From positions 1-38,781 of the forward strand of contig JARLJH010000045.1 of NCBI GenBank assembly GCA_031291305.1: a DNA stretch of 38,781 nt, written 5' to 3'. The notes beneath the pieces were generated by a model that worked only from the letters and a program-made list of their open reading frames with translations, made no database searches and had not been told where the DNA came from. Shown in pieces: positions 25,477 through 34,714 of the stretch; positions within the stretch are counted from its first letter, which is position 1, and each line of letters opens with the position of its first letter. Source of the DNA: Rhodoferax sp. Lineage in GTDB: Bacteria; Pseudomonadota; Gammaproteobacteria; Burkholderiales; Burkholderiaceae_C. The translations under genes were made by a program, and so were the position numbers.

Positions 25477-26607
25477 ATGCAGCGCATTGATCACCCCCTG
25501 TTGTCACCCAGTCTGGGCAGCCACAAAACGCTCACCAGTCTGCACTTTGGCCTGTTGGGCTCCGGCTTGAAAATCTACATTCAGGCCAGTCTGCACGCTG
25601 AAGAGCTGCCTGGCATGCTGGTAGCGCACCATTTGCGTGCAGCCCTGCAGGCCGCTGAAGCCCAAGGCCTGCTGCTGGGTGAGGTGGTGCTGGTGCCGAT
25701 TGCCAACCCCATTGGTCTGGCGCAGCGTCTGGACCACAAGCCCATGGGACGCTTTGAGCTTGATACCTCAGAAAATTTCAACCGCCATTACCCCGACCTG
25801 GCCAGCGCCGTGGCGGCTTCGGTCATACCCACCCTGACGGACGACCCGCACGCCAACGTTGATCGTGTGCGTCAGGCCATGGGCCACTACCTGAACCATT
25901 GGGTGCCCGATACCGAGCTGCAAAGCCTGCGCAAGACCCTGCTGACGCTGTCGCACGACGCGGATTACGTGCTTGATCTGCATTGCGACTGCGAAGCCGT
26001 GCTGCACTTCTATACCGAAGAACCCTGCTGGCCACAAATGGCCGAGTTGGCGCACTATCTGGGCAGCCGCGCAATTTTGCTGGCACGCAACTCGGGCAAT
26101 CTGCCCTTTGACGAATGCCTGTCCAGCGCCTGGTGGCAACTGGCCGAGAAGATCAAAGCGGCCGGTCATGCGCACCCGCTGCCGCAAGCCTGTTGCAGCA
26201 CCACCATTGAGCTGCGTGGCGAACTCGACGTGACCCACGCCCATGCGCAGCAGGACGCCCAGGCCATCGTTAACTGGCTGCAAACCATGGGTCTGTGGAA
26301 ATCTGATGAAGCCCCTGATGTGCCAGAGGCGCTGTGCGAAGCGACGCCGCTGGCGGGCTCCGAAACCCTGCACGCCCGCACACCCGGCGTGGTGGTGTTT
26401 GCTGCCGAACCTGGCCAGATGCTGGCCAAGGGTGATCTGGTGGCGGAGGTCATCGACCCGGTGGGCGGACATATCGAACGTGTGGTGGCCGGTGTCGCTG
26501 GCGTTTTTTACGCCCGCATCCGCGACCGCTACATCACCACAGGCGGTGAACTCGGCAAGATTGCCGGTTCCAAAGCCTTCAAAACTGGTGCCTTGCTGGG
26601 CGCCTGA
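25477..26607 (+). CDS. Succinylglutamate desuccinylase/aspartoacylase-family deacylase
   Basis: A 376-residue zinc-dependent deacylase-like protein of the M14 AstE/AspA type. Zinc ligands are visible as H40-x-x-E43 in SLHAEELPG and H169 in VLDLHCD, and ELRGE carries the expected catalytic glutamate. Such enzymes remove N-acyl groups from amino acids. The AAGGA ribosome binding site is 7 nt before the ATG. It is placed between permease and ATPase genes of an amino acid transporter, which suggests that the imported solute is an N-acyl or otherwise amide-linked amino acid. That is inferred from position. Confidence 0.85.
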   Translation: MQRIDHPLLSPSLGSHKTLTSLHFGLLGSGLKIYIQASLHAEELPGMLVAHHLRAALQAAEAQGLLLGEVVLVPIANPIGLAQRLDHKPMGRFELDTSENFNRHYPDLASAVAASVIPTLTDDPHANVDRVRQAMGHYLNHWVPDTELQSLRKTLLTLSHDADYVLDLHCDCEAVLHFYTEEPCWPQMAELAHYLGSRAILLARNSGNLPFDECLSSAWWQLAEKIKAAGHAHPLPQACCSTTIELRGELDVTHAHAQQDAQAIVNWLQTMGLWKSDEAPDVPEALCEATPLAGSETLHARTPGVVVFAAEPGQMLAKGDLVAEVIDPVGGHIERVVAGVAGVFYARIRDRYITTGGELGKIAGSKAFKTGALLGA

Positions 26608-26639
26608 TCACACGCCAGCCCAGCCAACCCGAACACGCC

Positions 26640-27419
26640 ATGACAGCCACCACCACCCTCAAGCTTCAGGTCGACAACATCCACAAACGCTTTGGCTCCA
26701 ATGAGGTGCTCAAAGGCGTGTCACTCACCGCCCACGCGGGTGACGTGATCAGCATCATTGGCAGCTCGGGCTCGGGCAAAAGCACTTTTTTGCGCTGTAT
26801 CAATCTGCTGGAAAAACCGCATCAGGGCCGCATCAGCGTGGCCGGTGAAGAGTTGCACCTGAGTGCTGGCGCCAATGGCGAATTGCACGCTGCCAACCCA
26901 AAGCAACTGGCGCGCCTGCGCACCAAGCTGGCCATGGTGTTCCAGCATTTCAACCTGTGGGCACACATGACGGTGCTGCAAAACATCATCGAAGCACCGG
27001 TACATGTCATGAAGGTGCCGCACGACCAAGCGGTGGAGATTGCCCGCAAATACCTCGCCAAGGTCGGCCTGGAAGGCAAGGAAGACGCCTACCCGGCACA
27101 CCTGAGCGGCGGCCAGCAGCAACGCGTGGCCATTGCCCGCGCGCTGGCCATGGAACCCGAGGTGATGCTGTTTGACGAACCCACCAGCGCGCTCGACCCC
27201 GAACTGGTGTCCGAGGTGCTCAAGGTCATGAAAAACCTGGCGCTCGAAGGCCGCACCATGGTGGTCGTCACCCACGAAATGGGCTTTGCCCGCGAGGTCT
27301 CCAACCACCTGCTGTTTCTTCACAAAGGCGTGGTCGAAGAAGAAGGCAACCCCGCGCATGTGCTGTCCAACCCCAAGAGCGAGCGCCTGGCGCAATTCTT
27401 GTCGGGCAATCTCAAGTAA
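26640..27419 (+). CDS. Amino acid ABC transporter ATP-binding protein (HisP-like)
   Basis: A 259-residue ATPase with Walker [10 protein letters not shown] (41-49), signature [15 protein letters not shown], Walker [13 protein letters not shown] and switch histidine in VVVTHEMG. It completes the transporter formed with the two permeases and the binding protein. It begins 32 nt after the deacylase gene, and a dispersed hairpin repeat follows its stop codon. Confidence 0.93.
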   Translation: MTATTTLKLQVDNIHKRFGSNEVLKGVSLTAHAGDVISIIGSSGSGKSTFLRCINLLEKPHQGRISVAGEELHLSAGANGELHAANPKQLARLRTKLAMVFQHFNLWAHMTVLQNIIEAPVHVMKVPHDQAVEIARKYLAKVGLEGKEDAYPAHLSGGQQQRVAIARALAMEPEVMLFDEPTSALDPELVSEVLKVMKNLALEGRTMVVVTHEMGFAREVSNHLLFLHKGVVEEEGNPAHVLSNPKSERLAQFLSGNLK

Positions 27420-27420
27420 G

Positions 27421-27473
27421 TATAAAAACAGGCTCCAGCCCTTATATATAAAGGGCTAGTAGCTTCAATTTTC
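27421..27473 (-). repeat. Dispersed hairpin repeat, copy 5, intergenic
   Basis: On the minus strand: TGAAGCTACTAGCCCTT, loop, AAGGGCTGGAGCCTGTTTTTA. The stem AGCCCTT/AAGGGCT is complementary but differs in sequence from copies 1 and 2. It begins one base after the ATPase stop codon and could weaken read-through to the next gene. Confidence 0.75.
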
Positions 27474-27483
27474 AGAGTATTCC

Positions 27484-28527
27484 ATGAACTGGTTACACAC
27501 CGCCATTGCCACCATTGAGGCCGACTACCAGCGCAGCGCCGACACCCACCTGATCGCCCTGCCCTTGCCCAGCTTTGCCAGCTGCGGTATCGACCTGTAC
27601 CTGAAAGACGAGTCCACCCACCCTACAGGCAGCTTGAAGCACCGCTTGGCGCGTTCGCTGTTTTTGTACGGGCTGTGCAACGGCTGGCTGCATGAGGGCT
27701 CCACCGTGGTCGAGTCCTCCAGCGGCTCTACCGCCGTCAGCGAAGCCTACTTTGCCCGGCTGCTGGGCCTGCCCTTCATTGCCGTGATGCCGCGCGGCAC
27801 CTCGTGCGAAAAGATCGCCCAGATCGAGTTCTATGGCGGCAAGTGCCACTTGGTGGACAGCGCCAACGCCGTGTACGACGAAGCACGCGAACTGGCCCGC
27901 ACCACCGGCGGCCACTACATGGACCAGTTCACCTATGCCGAGCGCGCCACCGACTGGCGCAGCAGCAACAACATCGCCCAAAGCATGTTCAGCCAGATGG
28001 CACGTGAACGCTTTCCCGTGCCGCGCTGGATCGTCGTCGGCGCAGGCACTGGCGGCACCAGCGCCACCATCGGCCGTTTTGTGCGCTACCAGCGGCACGA
28101 CACCCAGCTCTGCGTGGCCGACCCCGTGGGTTCGGTGTTTGGCGAGTACCACCGCACCGGCGACGCCAGCGTGACCGGCCCCGGCTCACGCATTGAAGGC
28201 ATTGGCCGCCCGCGCGTCGAACCCAGCTTCATCCGCACCCTGGTGGACCGCATGATCGATGTGCCCGACGTAGAGTCGGTGGCCGCGATGCAACTGCTGA
28301 CCGAGCTGCTGGGCCGCAAGGTCGGACCATCCACCGGTACCAACCTGGTAGGCATGCTGCAACTGGCCACCGAGATGCGTGACAAAGGCCAGAAAGGCTC
28401 GATCCTGTCGCTGCTGTGCGATGCGGGTGAACGCTATTTGGGGTCGTATTTCGATCTGGAATGGGTACAGGAACACATTGGGGACTGTGCAGGTGCGGCG
28501 GCGGAATTGCGGGCCAAATTGGCCTAA
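27484..28527 (+). CDS. PLP-dependent cysteine synthase-like enzyme
   Basis: A 347-residue fold-type II PLP enzyme. The internal aldimine lysine is K52 in [10 protein letters not shown]. The substrate-carboxylate loop is SSSGSTAVS (78-86) and the phosphate-binding loop is GAGTGGTS (186-193). It resembles a cysteine synthase/desulfhydrase-like group found next to amino acid transporters, whose substrate is unclear. Beta-elimination or replacement on a small amino acid is the expected chemistry. It lies between the transporter genes and a DapB-like gene and probably acts on the imported solute. Confidence 0.82.
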   Translation: MNWLHTAIATIEADYQRSADTHLIALPLPSFASCGIDLYLKDESTHPTGSLKHRLARSLFLYGLCNGWLHEGSTVVESSSGSTAVSEAYFARLLGLPFIAVMPRGTSCEKIAQIEFYGGKCHLVDSANAVYDEARELARTTGGHYMDQFTYAERATDWRSSNNIAQSMFSQMARERFPVPRWIVVGAGTGGTSATIGRFVRYQRHDTQLCVADPVGSVFGEYHRTGDASVTGPGSRIEGIGRPRVEPSFIRTLVDRMIDVPDVESVAAMQLLTELLGRKVGPSTGTNLVGMLQLATEMRDKGQKGSILSLLCDAGERYLGSYFDLEWVQEHIGDCAGAAAELRAKLA

Positions 28528-28540
28528 TGTTGTTTAACAA

Positions 28541-29215
28541 ATGCAAGTCATCGTCGCAGGAACGGGCAAGCTAGCTACCGAGTTACTTGATACGCTGTGC
28601 GTAGATGCGTCCCGCCAAGTCATATCCTGGGCAACCAGAAGCAGCCAAACAGGCCGATCAATCGTTGTGCATGCGGGCTCTGGCAGGGAACTGGAGGCCA
28701 TTGCAGCCTACTGCAAATCAACGCTTTCACCGTTGATTGAGTTGGCAACCGGATCAAACATCGAATCTATGCCCCTTGCATTTCCGGTCGTTCTTTGTCC
28801 AAACACGAACATCCTCATGCTTAAATTCATGGCGATGCTTGAGCAGTGCGGTCAAATGTTTCGGGGCTACGAAATCAATCTCGTTGAATCGCATCAAGCA
28901 TCCAAGACCTCTGTTCCAGGCACTGCTGTCAATATGGCTCACTCACTAGGCATGGACAGCAATGACATCCATTCCGTGCGTGACGCCAACATTCAAAAGG
29001 CGCAACTTCATATCCCTGAAGCCAATATTGCACGCCACGCCTATCACCGGGTTCTCATTCGAGATGGCGAATGCAGCCTGAAGCTTGAGACACGCGTCTA
29101 TGGGCAAGCGCCGTACTCGCATGGTGTCGCGCAAATCGTAGCCGCCGCGTCTACCCACGAACTCGAAAATCGCCTCTACTCCGTGATGGAATTTGTCAGC
29201 AAAGGCTGGCTCTAG
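28541..29215 (+). CDS. DapB-like dehydrogenase
   Basis: A 224-residue protein resembling dihydrodipicolinate reductase. It has a short N-terminal nucleotide-binding start, VIVAGTGKLATELLD, a CPNTNILMLKFM segment like the DapB ANFSVG.N block, and ESHQASKTSVPGTA like DapB E-x-H-H-x-x-K-x-D-x-P-S-G-T-A. Within that, H118 and K122 are kept while the second histidine is glutamine (Q119). It is shorter than DapB (about 270) and probably not a lysine-pathway enzyme. It begins 13 nt after the PLP enzyme, so the two are likely cotranscribed. A reduction step in the same catabolic route is possible. GC content is lower here than in the transporter genes. Confidence 0.65.
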   Translation: MQVIVAGTGKLATELLDTLCVDASRQVISWATRSSQTGRSIVVHAGSGRELEAIAAYCKSTLSPLIELATGSNIESMPLAFPVVLCPNTNILMLKFMAMLEQCGQMFRGYEINLVESHQASKTSVPGTAVNMAHSLGMDSNDIHSVRDANIQKAQLHIPEANIARHAYHRVLIRDGECSLKLETRVYGQAPYSHGVAQIVAAASTHELENRLYSVMEFVSKGWL

Positions 29216-29478
29216 GCTCACGAACTTGCCACTTATTCGCAACTAGCCAAAATCGGTTCCCTTGAGTTGACAAAACCGACGTTGCTTTATCCGGCTATCC
29301 AACGCTGCATTGCTTACGGTCGCCCATGATGAGGGCTCGGCCCCCCTAAACATGGCACATGCGGCTATTCATGACATAGCACTCTTCGCGCTTGAAATGC
29401 CTAGATGCGTCCGTCACCCACAGGCTCCCGGCAAGCTTGGTACAGTCAAAGTCAGCTTTTCCGTCCTGCTACACCATT

Positions 29479-30624
29479 TTGCATAACCCACTCTATTCCT
29501 TAACCCGCCGCCAGCTAATGGCCACAGCGCTGAGCGCGCCGCTCTGGCCCAGTGTGGCGCAGGCACAAAGCGGCAGCGCCACGCCGATGTCACAGGCGCT
29601 GGCGAAACGCCACCTGCAATTCCCGCGTGACCTAGGCAGCCACCCGGACACGGCCATTGAGTGGTGGTACGTCACCGGGGAACTGCAGGCCCAGCAACGC
29701 CGCTTCGGCTTTCAACTGACCTTTTTTCGCTCGCGGGTGCCGAGCACACAGGGCATGCGTTCTGCCTTTGTCGCCAAGCAACTGATCTTTGCGCATGCGG
29801 CAGTCACCGACGTGGCGGGCCAGCGCTTGCTGCACGACCAGCGCATTGCGCGCAGCTCCGGCGACACCAAAGTGGATCTGGCGCGGGCCAGCGAAGCCGA
29901 TACCGATGTGACGCTGCGCGACTGGTCGCTGCAGCGGCGTGGCACCAGCTACCAGGCACGGGCTAAAGGGCAAGACTTTGCCTTTGACTTGGCTTTGCTT
30001 GAGACCCAGCCGCTGCTGCTACAGGGTGATCAGGGCCTGTCACGCAAGGGGCCGCAGCCGGAGCAAGCCAGCTATTACTACAGCCTGCCGCAGCTTGCCG
30101 TGACGGGTGAATTGACGCTGGCGGGCCAGGCGCAACCAGTGACCGGGCGCGCTTGGCTAGACCATGAGTGGAGCCAGTCGATCATGGCACCTGTGGCCGT
30201 GGGCTGGGACTGGATTGGCATGAATCTGGACGACGGCAGTGCATTGACAGCGTTCCGGCTGCGCGACAAAGCCGGTGGCACGGTGTGGGCAGGTGGTTCT
30301 TGGCGTGCCAAAGGGGCGGCCACACCCATGGTTTTTGCGCCAGAGCAAGTCGTCTTCAAGCCCGAACGATTCTGGAAGAGCCCGGCCAGCGGCAGCACTT
30401 ACCCGGTGCAGTGGGCAGTAGAAGTTCCAGTCGGCGAGTCGGGCACAGTTGCACCTCAGCGCTACACCGTGCGCGCCGTGGTGGATAACCAGGAACTTGA
30501 CAGCAGCCGGTCTACCGGGGCGATTTACTGGGAAGGCTTGAGTGAGCTGCTGGACGCCCAAGGCCATCGGGTAGGTCGTGGTTACCTGGAGATGACCGGC
30601 TACGCCCAAGCGCTCAAGCTGTGA
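29479..30624 (+). CDS. AttH-like lipocalin-fold protein (carotenoid 1,2-hydratase family)
   Basis: A protein of about 381 residues with a twin-arginine-type signal, LTRRQLMATALSAP, ending near VAQAQ, so it is probably exported folded. The first domain has the family mark EWWYVTGEL and later AWLDHEWSQS and WDWIGMNLDDG. Named relatives are AttH and bacterial carotenoid 1,2-hydratase (CrtC) homologues; for most of them no enzyme activity is known. The start is uncertain: TTG at 29479 gives the whole Tat signal but has no ribosome binding site, and the ATG at 29518 would cut it. In relatives this gene follows an ABC ATPase and an FtsX permease, both present here but far upstream. The 29216-29478 gap shows no gene. 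Confidence 0.78.
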   Translation: MHNPLYSLTRRQLMATALSAPLWPSVAQAQSGSATPMSQALAKRHLQFPRDLGSHPDTAIEWWYVTGELQAQQRRFGFQLTFFRSRVPSTQGMRSAFVAKQLIFAHAAVTDVAGQRLLHDQRIARSSGDTKVDLARASEADTDVTLRDWSLQRRGTSYQARAKGQDFAFDLALLETQPLLLQGDQGLSRKGPQPEQASYYYSLPQLAVTGELTLAGQAQPVTGRAWLDHEWSQSIMAPVAVGWDWIGMNLDDGSALTAFRLRDKAGGTVWAGGSWRAKGAATPMVFAPEQVVFKPERFWKSPASGSTYPVQWAVEVPVGESGTVAPQRYTVRAVVDNQELDSSRSTGAIYWEGLSELLDAQGHRVGRGYLEMTGYAQALKL

Positions 30625-30637
30625 TCAATTTGCTCTA

Positions 30638-30690
30638 ATATTTGAAGCTTCTAGCCCAGACAAAATAAGGGCTACAGGTCGTTTTTAGCA
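30638..30690 (+). repeat. Dispersed hairpin repeat, copy 6, intergenic
   Basis: TTTGAAGCTTCTAGCCC, loop, GGGCTACAGGTCGTTTTTAG, between the convergent attH-like and PBP1a genes. With its T-rich end it could work as a terminator for the attH-like gene. Confidence 0.75.
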
Positions 30691-30729
30691 TCAACCAAAG
30701 CGGCAGACATTGGCGTCATCAGCACGACA

Positions 30730-33003
30730 TCAAGGGCCAAAAAACACCTTCAGGCGCTGGAGCGGGTCCAAATCGAGCGTCTGCACGCCCCCATTGACAA
30801 GGAATTCGTCGTATTTCCAGTCCCCCCCGGACTGCGACACACCCGCAGGCGGCGTAGGCAGTTGCGGCGGTTTGCCGGACAGGTTTTCGCGCATGAAATC
30901 GATCCAGATGGGCAAAGCCACGGTGGCACCAAATTCGCGCGTTCCCAACGATTTAGGGTCGTCAAAGCCCAGCCAGGCCACCGCCGTGGTGTTGCCGCTG
31001 TACCCGGCAAACCAGCCGTCAACGGCATCGCTACTGGTACCGGTTTTGCCTGCCAGATCATGTCGGCCCAATTTCTGCGATGCGGCGGCACCTGTGCCTG
31101 ACACCGTCACTTCGCGCAGCATACTGTCAGTGATGAAGGCGTCGCGGGCATCCAGAACGCGAGCGCTTTCCTGGGCGGGTACAACGGGCTTGGCTTCAAA
31201 AAGCACATTGCCGCGCGTGTCAGCCACTTTTTGAATCAGGTAAGGGTTGATCTGGTATCCACCGTTGGCAAACACAGAATAGGCACTCGCCATCTGCGTG
31301 GGTGTCACCGAGCCGGTGCCAAGTGCCAGCGTGTAGTTGACTGGTTGCTTGGCCGGATCAAAGCCGAAGCGGGGCAAAAAGTCATGGGCAAATTGCGGCG
31401 TGATGGCGCGCAAGACGCGCACCGCCACCACGTTTTTGGACTGTGCCAGGGCGGTACGCAGGCTGATGGCGCCGTCATACACGCCATCATCGTTTTGCGG
31501 TTCCCAGGGTTGGCCGCCAGTTTCGGCACTGGTGAGAACAATCGGCGCGTCGTTGATGATGGTCCCCGGCGAAAAGCCCTTGTCTATTGCCGCCGCGTAA
31601 ATAAACGGTTTGATGGCCGAGCCGGGCTGACGCCAGGCCTGTGTCGCATGGTTAAATTCGCTGGCATTGAAGTCAAAACCACCCACCAGCGCCCGATATG
31701 CGCCTGTCTGATTGTTCAACGCCACCAGAGCCGCACCCACCGCTGGCATTTGCGTGATGCGCCAGCCGCCCTTGGCCTCTTTTTCCACCCGGATCACCGA
31801 CCCTGGCTTGATCTTCAGCGCCACGGCGGCTTTGGATGCCAGGCCTGACGCTGCCCATCTCAGGCCCTCGCCGGTGATGTTGATCTCGTCGCCGCCCGCC
31901 AGGACGGCGTGAACGGCCTTGGGTGTCGCAGCAACAACCACGGCGGAGAGCAACTCGTCGCTCGCGGGGTGCTTCTGCAGCGTCGCTTCAATCAGCTTCT
32001 GGCGCTCGGCTGCGTTGCGAGGCAGGGTGATGCTGGCCTCAGGCCCGCGAAAGCCGTGGCGCTGGTCGTAGGCCATGACCTGGCGACGCACGGCGGCATA
32101 GGCGGCATCCTGATCAGCACTGACGAGTGTGGTGATGACATTGATGCCACGGGTATAGGTCTCTTCCTTGAACTGCGCATACACCACCTGACGCACCATC
32201 TCGGCAGCGTATTGGGCATGGCTGTTGACCGATTGGCCTTCCGCCTGCACATGAATATCTTCCTGCAGCGCTGTCTTGTACTGCGCCGCCGTGATGTAAC
32301 CCAGATCAAGCATGCGCTTGAGCACCAGTTGCTGGCGCTGCTTGGCGCGTGTGGGGTTGGCGATCGGGTTGATGCTGGACGGTGCCTGCGGCAAACCTGC
32401 CAGCATGGCAGCCTGCGCAATGGTCACATCCTTGAGCTGCTTGCCAAAATAGACACGCGCTGCACTGCTGAAGCCGTAAGCTCTTTGGCCAAGGTAAACC
32501 TGGTTCATGTAGATCTCAAGAATCTGATCTTTGGTCAGTTCGCGCTCGATCTTGTAGGCCAGCATCACTTCGGTGAGCTTGCGCGAGAACAGTTTTTCCT
32601 TGGTCAGAAAAAAATCCCGTGCGACCTGCATGGTGATGGTGGAGGCGCCTTGCTTGAGCCCGCCGGTCAAATCGGCCAGCGCTGCACGCACAACGCCCTT
32701 GTAATCGACACCGCCATGCTCATAAAACCGGGAGTCCTCAATGGCCAGCAGAGCCTGCCTTTGAATAAGAGGTATATCCTTGATGGCGACAAAGTCTCGC
32801 CGTTCCTGACCAAACTCACCAATGAGCACGTTGTCGCTGGTGTACACGCGCAAAGGAATTTTGGGGCGATAGTCCGTCAACGACTGCAGACTTGGCAAGT
32901 CCAAGGGCGTAATGGCAATTGCATAAGGCGAGGCAAGTACCCAAAGCAGAAGCAGACGACTGACAAAAATAGGGATGGATAGCTTCAATGTCAAGATTGG
33001 CAT
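30730..33003 (-). CDS. mrcA: Penicillin-binding protein 1A
   Basis: A 757-residue class A bifunctional peptidoglycan synthase. A single membrane anchor is near residues 10-30. The glycosyltransferase domain has EDSRFYEHGGVDYKG and the QGASTITMQVARDFFL block. The transpeptidase domain has the nucleophile in QPGSAIKPF, then AQSKN and AGKTGTSSDA. I chose the ATG at 33003 because the anchor follows within ten residues; the longer frame from 33174 would cover the divergent promoter region. It is divergent from the CYTH-CHAD gene with a 169-nt gap. Confidence 0.95.
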   Translation of the reverse strand: MPILTLKLSIPIFVSRLLLLWVLASPYAIAITPLDLPSLQSLTDYRPKIPLRVYTSDNVLIGEFGQERRDFVAIKDIPLIQRQALLAIEDSRFYEHGGVDYKGVVRAALADLTGGLKQGASTITMQVARDFFLTKEKLFSRKLTEVMLAYKIERELTKDQILEIYMNQVYLGQRAYGFSSAARVYFGKQLKDVTIAQAAMLAGLPQAPSSINPIANPTRAKQRQQLVLKRMLDLGYITAAQYKTALQEDIHVQAEGQSVNSHAQYAAEMVRQVVYAQFKEETYTRGINVITTLVSADQDAAYAAVRRQVMAYDQRHGFRGPEASITLPRNAAERQKLIEATLQKHPASDELLSAVVVAATPKAVHAVLAGGDEINITGEGLRWAASGLASKAAVALKIKPGSVIRVEKEAKGGWRITQMPAVGAALVALNNQTGAYRALVGGFDFNASEFNHATQAWRQPGSAIKPFIYAAAIDKGFSPGTIINDAPIVLTSAETGGQPWEPQNDDGVYDGAISLRTALAQSKNVVAVRVLRAITPQFAHDFLPRFGFDPAKQPVNYTLALGTGSVTPTQMASAYSVFANGGYQINPYLIQKVADTRGNVLFEAKPVVPAQESARVLDARDAFITDSMLREVTVSGTGAAASQKLGRHDLAGKTGTSSDAVDGWFAGYSGNTTAVAWLGFDDPKSLGTREFGATVALPIWIDFMRENLSGKPPQLPTPPAGVSQSGGDWKYDEFLVNGGVQTLDLDPLQRLKVFFGP

Positions 33004-33172
33004 GGGCCGCCTAAAAGGCAAACCACCCAAGTGGCGTGGATCAAATAGGCGGTGATTATCACAATAGCGCGGCCTTGGGGGTTCAAGGCGGACTGAATTT
33101 GCGCCTCTCATTTGTAATGATATGCAACGATCATCGGGGCCAAGGCCCACGCCACAAGGGAAAAGGGCAAGC

Positions 33173-34708
33173 ATGAAACCGGATCAACTTCAGCAAAATC
33201 CCACCGAGATCGAGCTCAAATTGGCGCTCGTGGCGTCTGATGTGCGGTCTTTGTCCAAGCATTTGGCTGGATGCAGCCCCTTGCAGGCCGTGAAACCGGC
33301 GCGGCAAAGTTTGCACAGCGTTTACTTTGATACCCCCGACCAGAGGCTTCAGCAGATGCGCGTTGCCCTGCGCATCCGGCGCGTGGGCAAGAGCGCCAAA
33401 GCGGCCAGGATTCAAACCCTGAAAACCAGCTGCCAGAATGATTCTGCGCTGAGCTCGCGAGGCGAATGGGAATCAAAAATTCCGGGTGACACGCTGAGCC
33501 TGGCTGCACTGCAAAACACAGCCTGGCCGCAAATTGATCCTGATGGCCACATCTTTGCTGCACTGGCACCAAGCTTCGCCACGCGCTTTGATCGCACAAA
33601 GTGGACCGTCGCCGCGCAGGATGGCGGTGTTGTCGAGGTCGCCTTTGACCTGGGCGAAGTGCAAGCCAACGGGCAAAGTTCGGTGATCTGCGAGCTTGAA
33701 CTGGAACTGCTCTCAGGAGAGTCGGCATCGCTGTTCACCGTAGCCCAACAGCTGGCCGAACACGTCGCCGTGATCCCGCTGAGCCAGAGCAAGGCAGCAC
33801 GCGGCCATGCCCTGGCGCAGGGAACGACCAATCAGCCCCAATATGCCCGGCCACCTGTACTGAAGGCCGACAGCACCCTGCATCAGGTGGCCCAGCAGGT
33901 GCTGCGCGAAATGTTTTCGCAATTCACCGCCAATCTGGACACACTGCGGCGATCAGATGACCCTGAAGTCGTCCATCAGGCCCGGGTGGGATGGCGACGT
34001 TTCAAGAGTGCGCTTCGTCTTTTTAAACCCGTGCTCCATGACCAGCGTCTCGCCACCGACGCGCTGAAGCCACTGCTCACCATCTTGGGTGAATTACGTG
34101 ACCTGGAGGTGGCGGTGATCGACACCCTGCCCCCGCTGGCTGACGCCTACACGGGTTCAGACCCACAACGCAGCTTGGCATGGCAGGCCTTGACAGATGC
34201 GCTCAAGGCAGGCGCAGACAACCGCCGAACCCGGGTGCGCGAAGCCATGCGGGAATCAACGGTTGGTGCCTGCCTGCTGGCCATCACGCGTTTCATTGAG
34301 GAGTTGCCCCTTCAAGGTGCCACAGATACGCGCCAACACCATGCGGCAAGCCAACCAGCGCCATCCGTGCAGCCGTGGGCCAGGCGCCGTTTCACCCGCT
34401 TTCGCCAACAACTCAAATTGGCGCTGGCCGATACCCGTCAGCCTGGCAAACAGCACCTCGCCCGCATTTTTGCCAAGCGCCTGCGCTATGCCACCGAGGC
34501 GCTGCAGCCCTTTTTGCCCAAACGTCGTAGCAGACGATGGCTGTCAAAAGCGACAGAACTGCAAACGCGCTTTGGTCAATCCCGCGATATCCGCCAGGCA
34601 CTGGCGTTGGCCACCCAATACCAAGGGCCCCAAATTGCACCAGAAGTGATCGAATTTCTGCGGGGATATGTGCTGGGCGCGGAAAGCCAGGCGTCAACGT
34701 CCAATTGA
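33173..34708 (+). CDS. CYTH and CHAD domain protein (inorganic triphosphatase-like)
   Basis: A 511-residue protein. Residues 10-210 form a CYTH domain with the EIELKL signature at 12-17, alternating acidic and basic tunnel residues (VYFDTPDQRL, VALRIRR, ELELELLSG). The CHAD domain follows (about 245-495), with paired basic/histidine motifs VHQARVGWRRFKSALRLF and HLARIFAKRLRYATEAL. CYTH enzymes such as YgiF hydrolyse triphosphate, and CHAD domains bind polyphosphate, so a role in polyphosphate metabolism is likely. The start at 33173 has AAGGG upstream; a frame extension to 33122 lacks support. Confidence 0.9.
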   Translation: MKPDQLQQNPTEIELKLALVASDVRSLSKHLAGCSPLQAVKPARQSLHSVYFDTPDQRLQQMRVALRIRRVGKSAKAARIQTLKTSCQNDSALSSRGEWESKIPGDTLSLAALQNTAWPQIDPDGHIFAALAPSFATRFDRTKWTVAAQDGGVVEVAFDLGEVQANGQSSVICELELELLSGESASLFTVAQQLAEHVAVIPLSQSKAARGHALAQGTTNQPQYARPPVLKADSTLHQVAQQVLREMFSQFTANLDTLRRSDDPEVVHQARVGWRRFKSALRLFKPVLHDQRLATDALKPLLTILGELRDLEVAVIDTLPPLADAYTGSDPQRSLAWQALTDALKAGADNRRTRVREAMRESTVGACLLAITRFIEELPLQGATDTRQHHAASQPAPSVQPWARRRFTRFRQQLKLALADTRQPGKQHLARIFAKRLRYATEALQPFLPKRRSRRWLSKATELQTRFGQSRDIRQALALATQYQGPQIAPEVIEFLRGYVLGAESQASTSN

Positions 34709-34714
34709 TCATGT

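Noticed and set aside
29266-29300. TTGACA-type promoter upstream of the attH-like gene
   Set aside because: A good -35 (GTTGACAA) is present, but no -10 hexamer lies at 16-18 nt spacing.
29348-29372. Sigma-54-like TGGCAC before the attH-like gene
   Set aside because: GG and GC are 8 nt apart, not 10.
31909-32982. A 357-codon plus-strand frame opposite the PBP1a gene
   Set aside because: It mirrors the PBP1a gene and shows no motif of its own.
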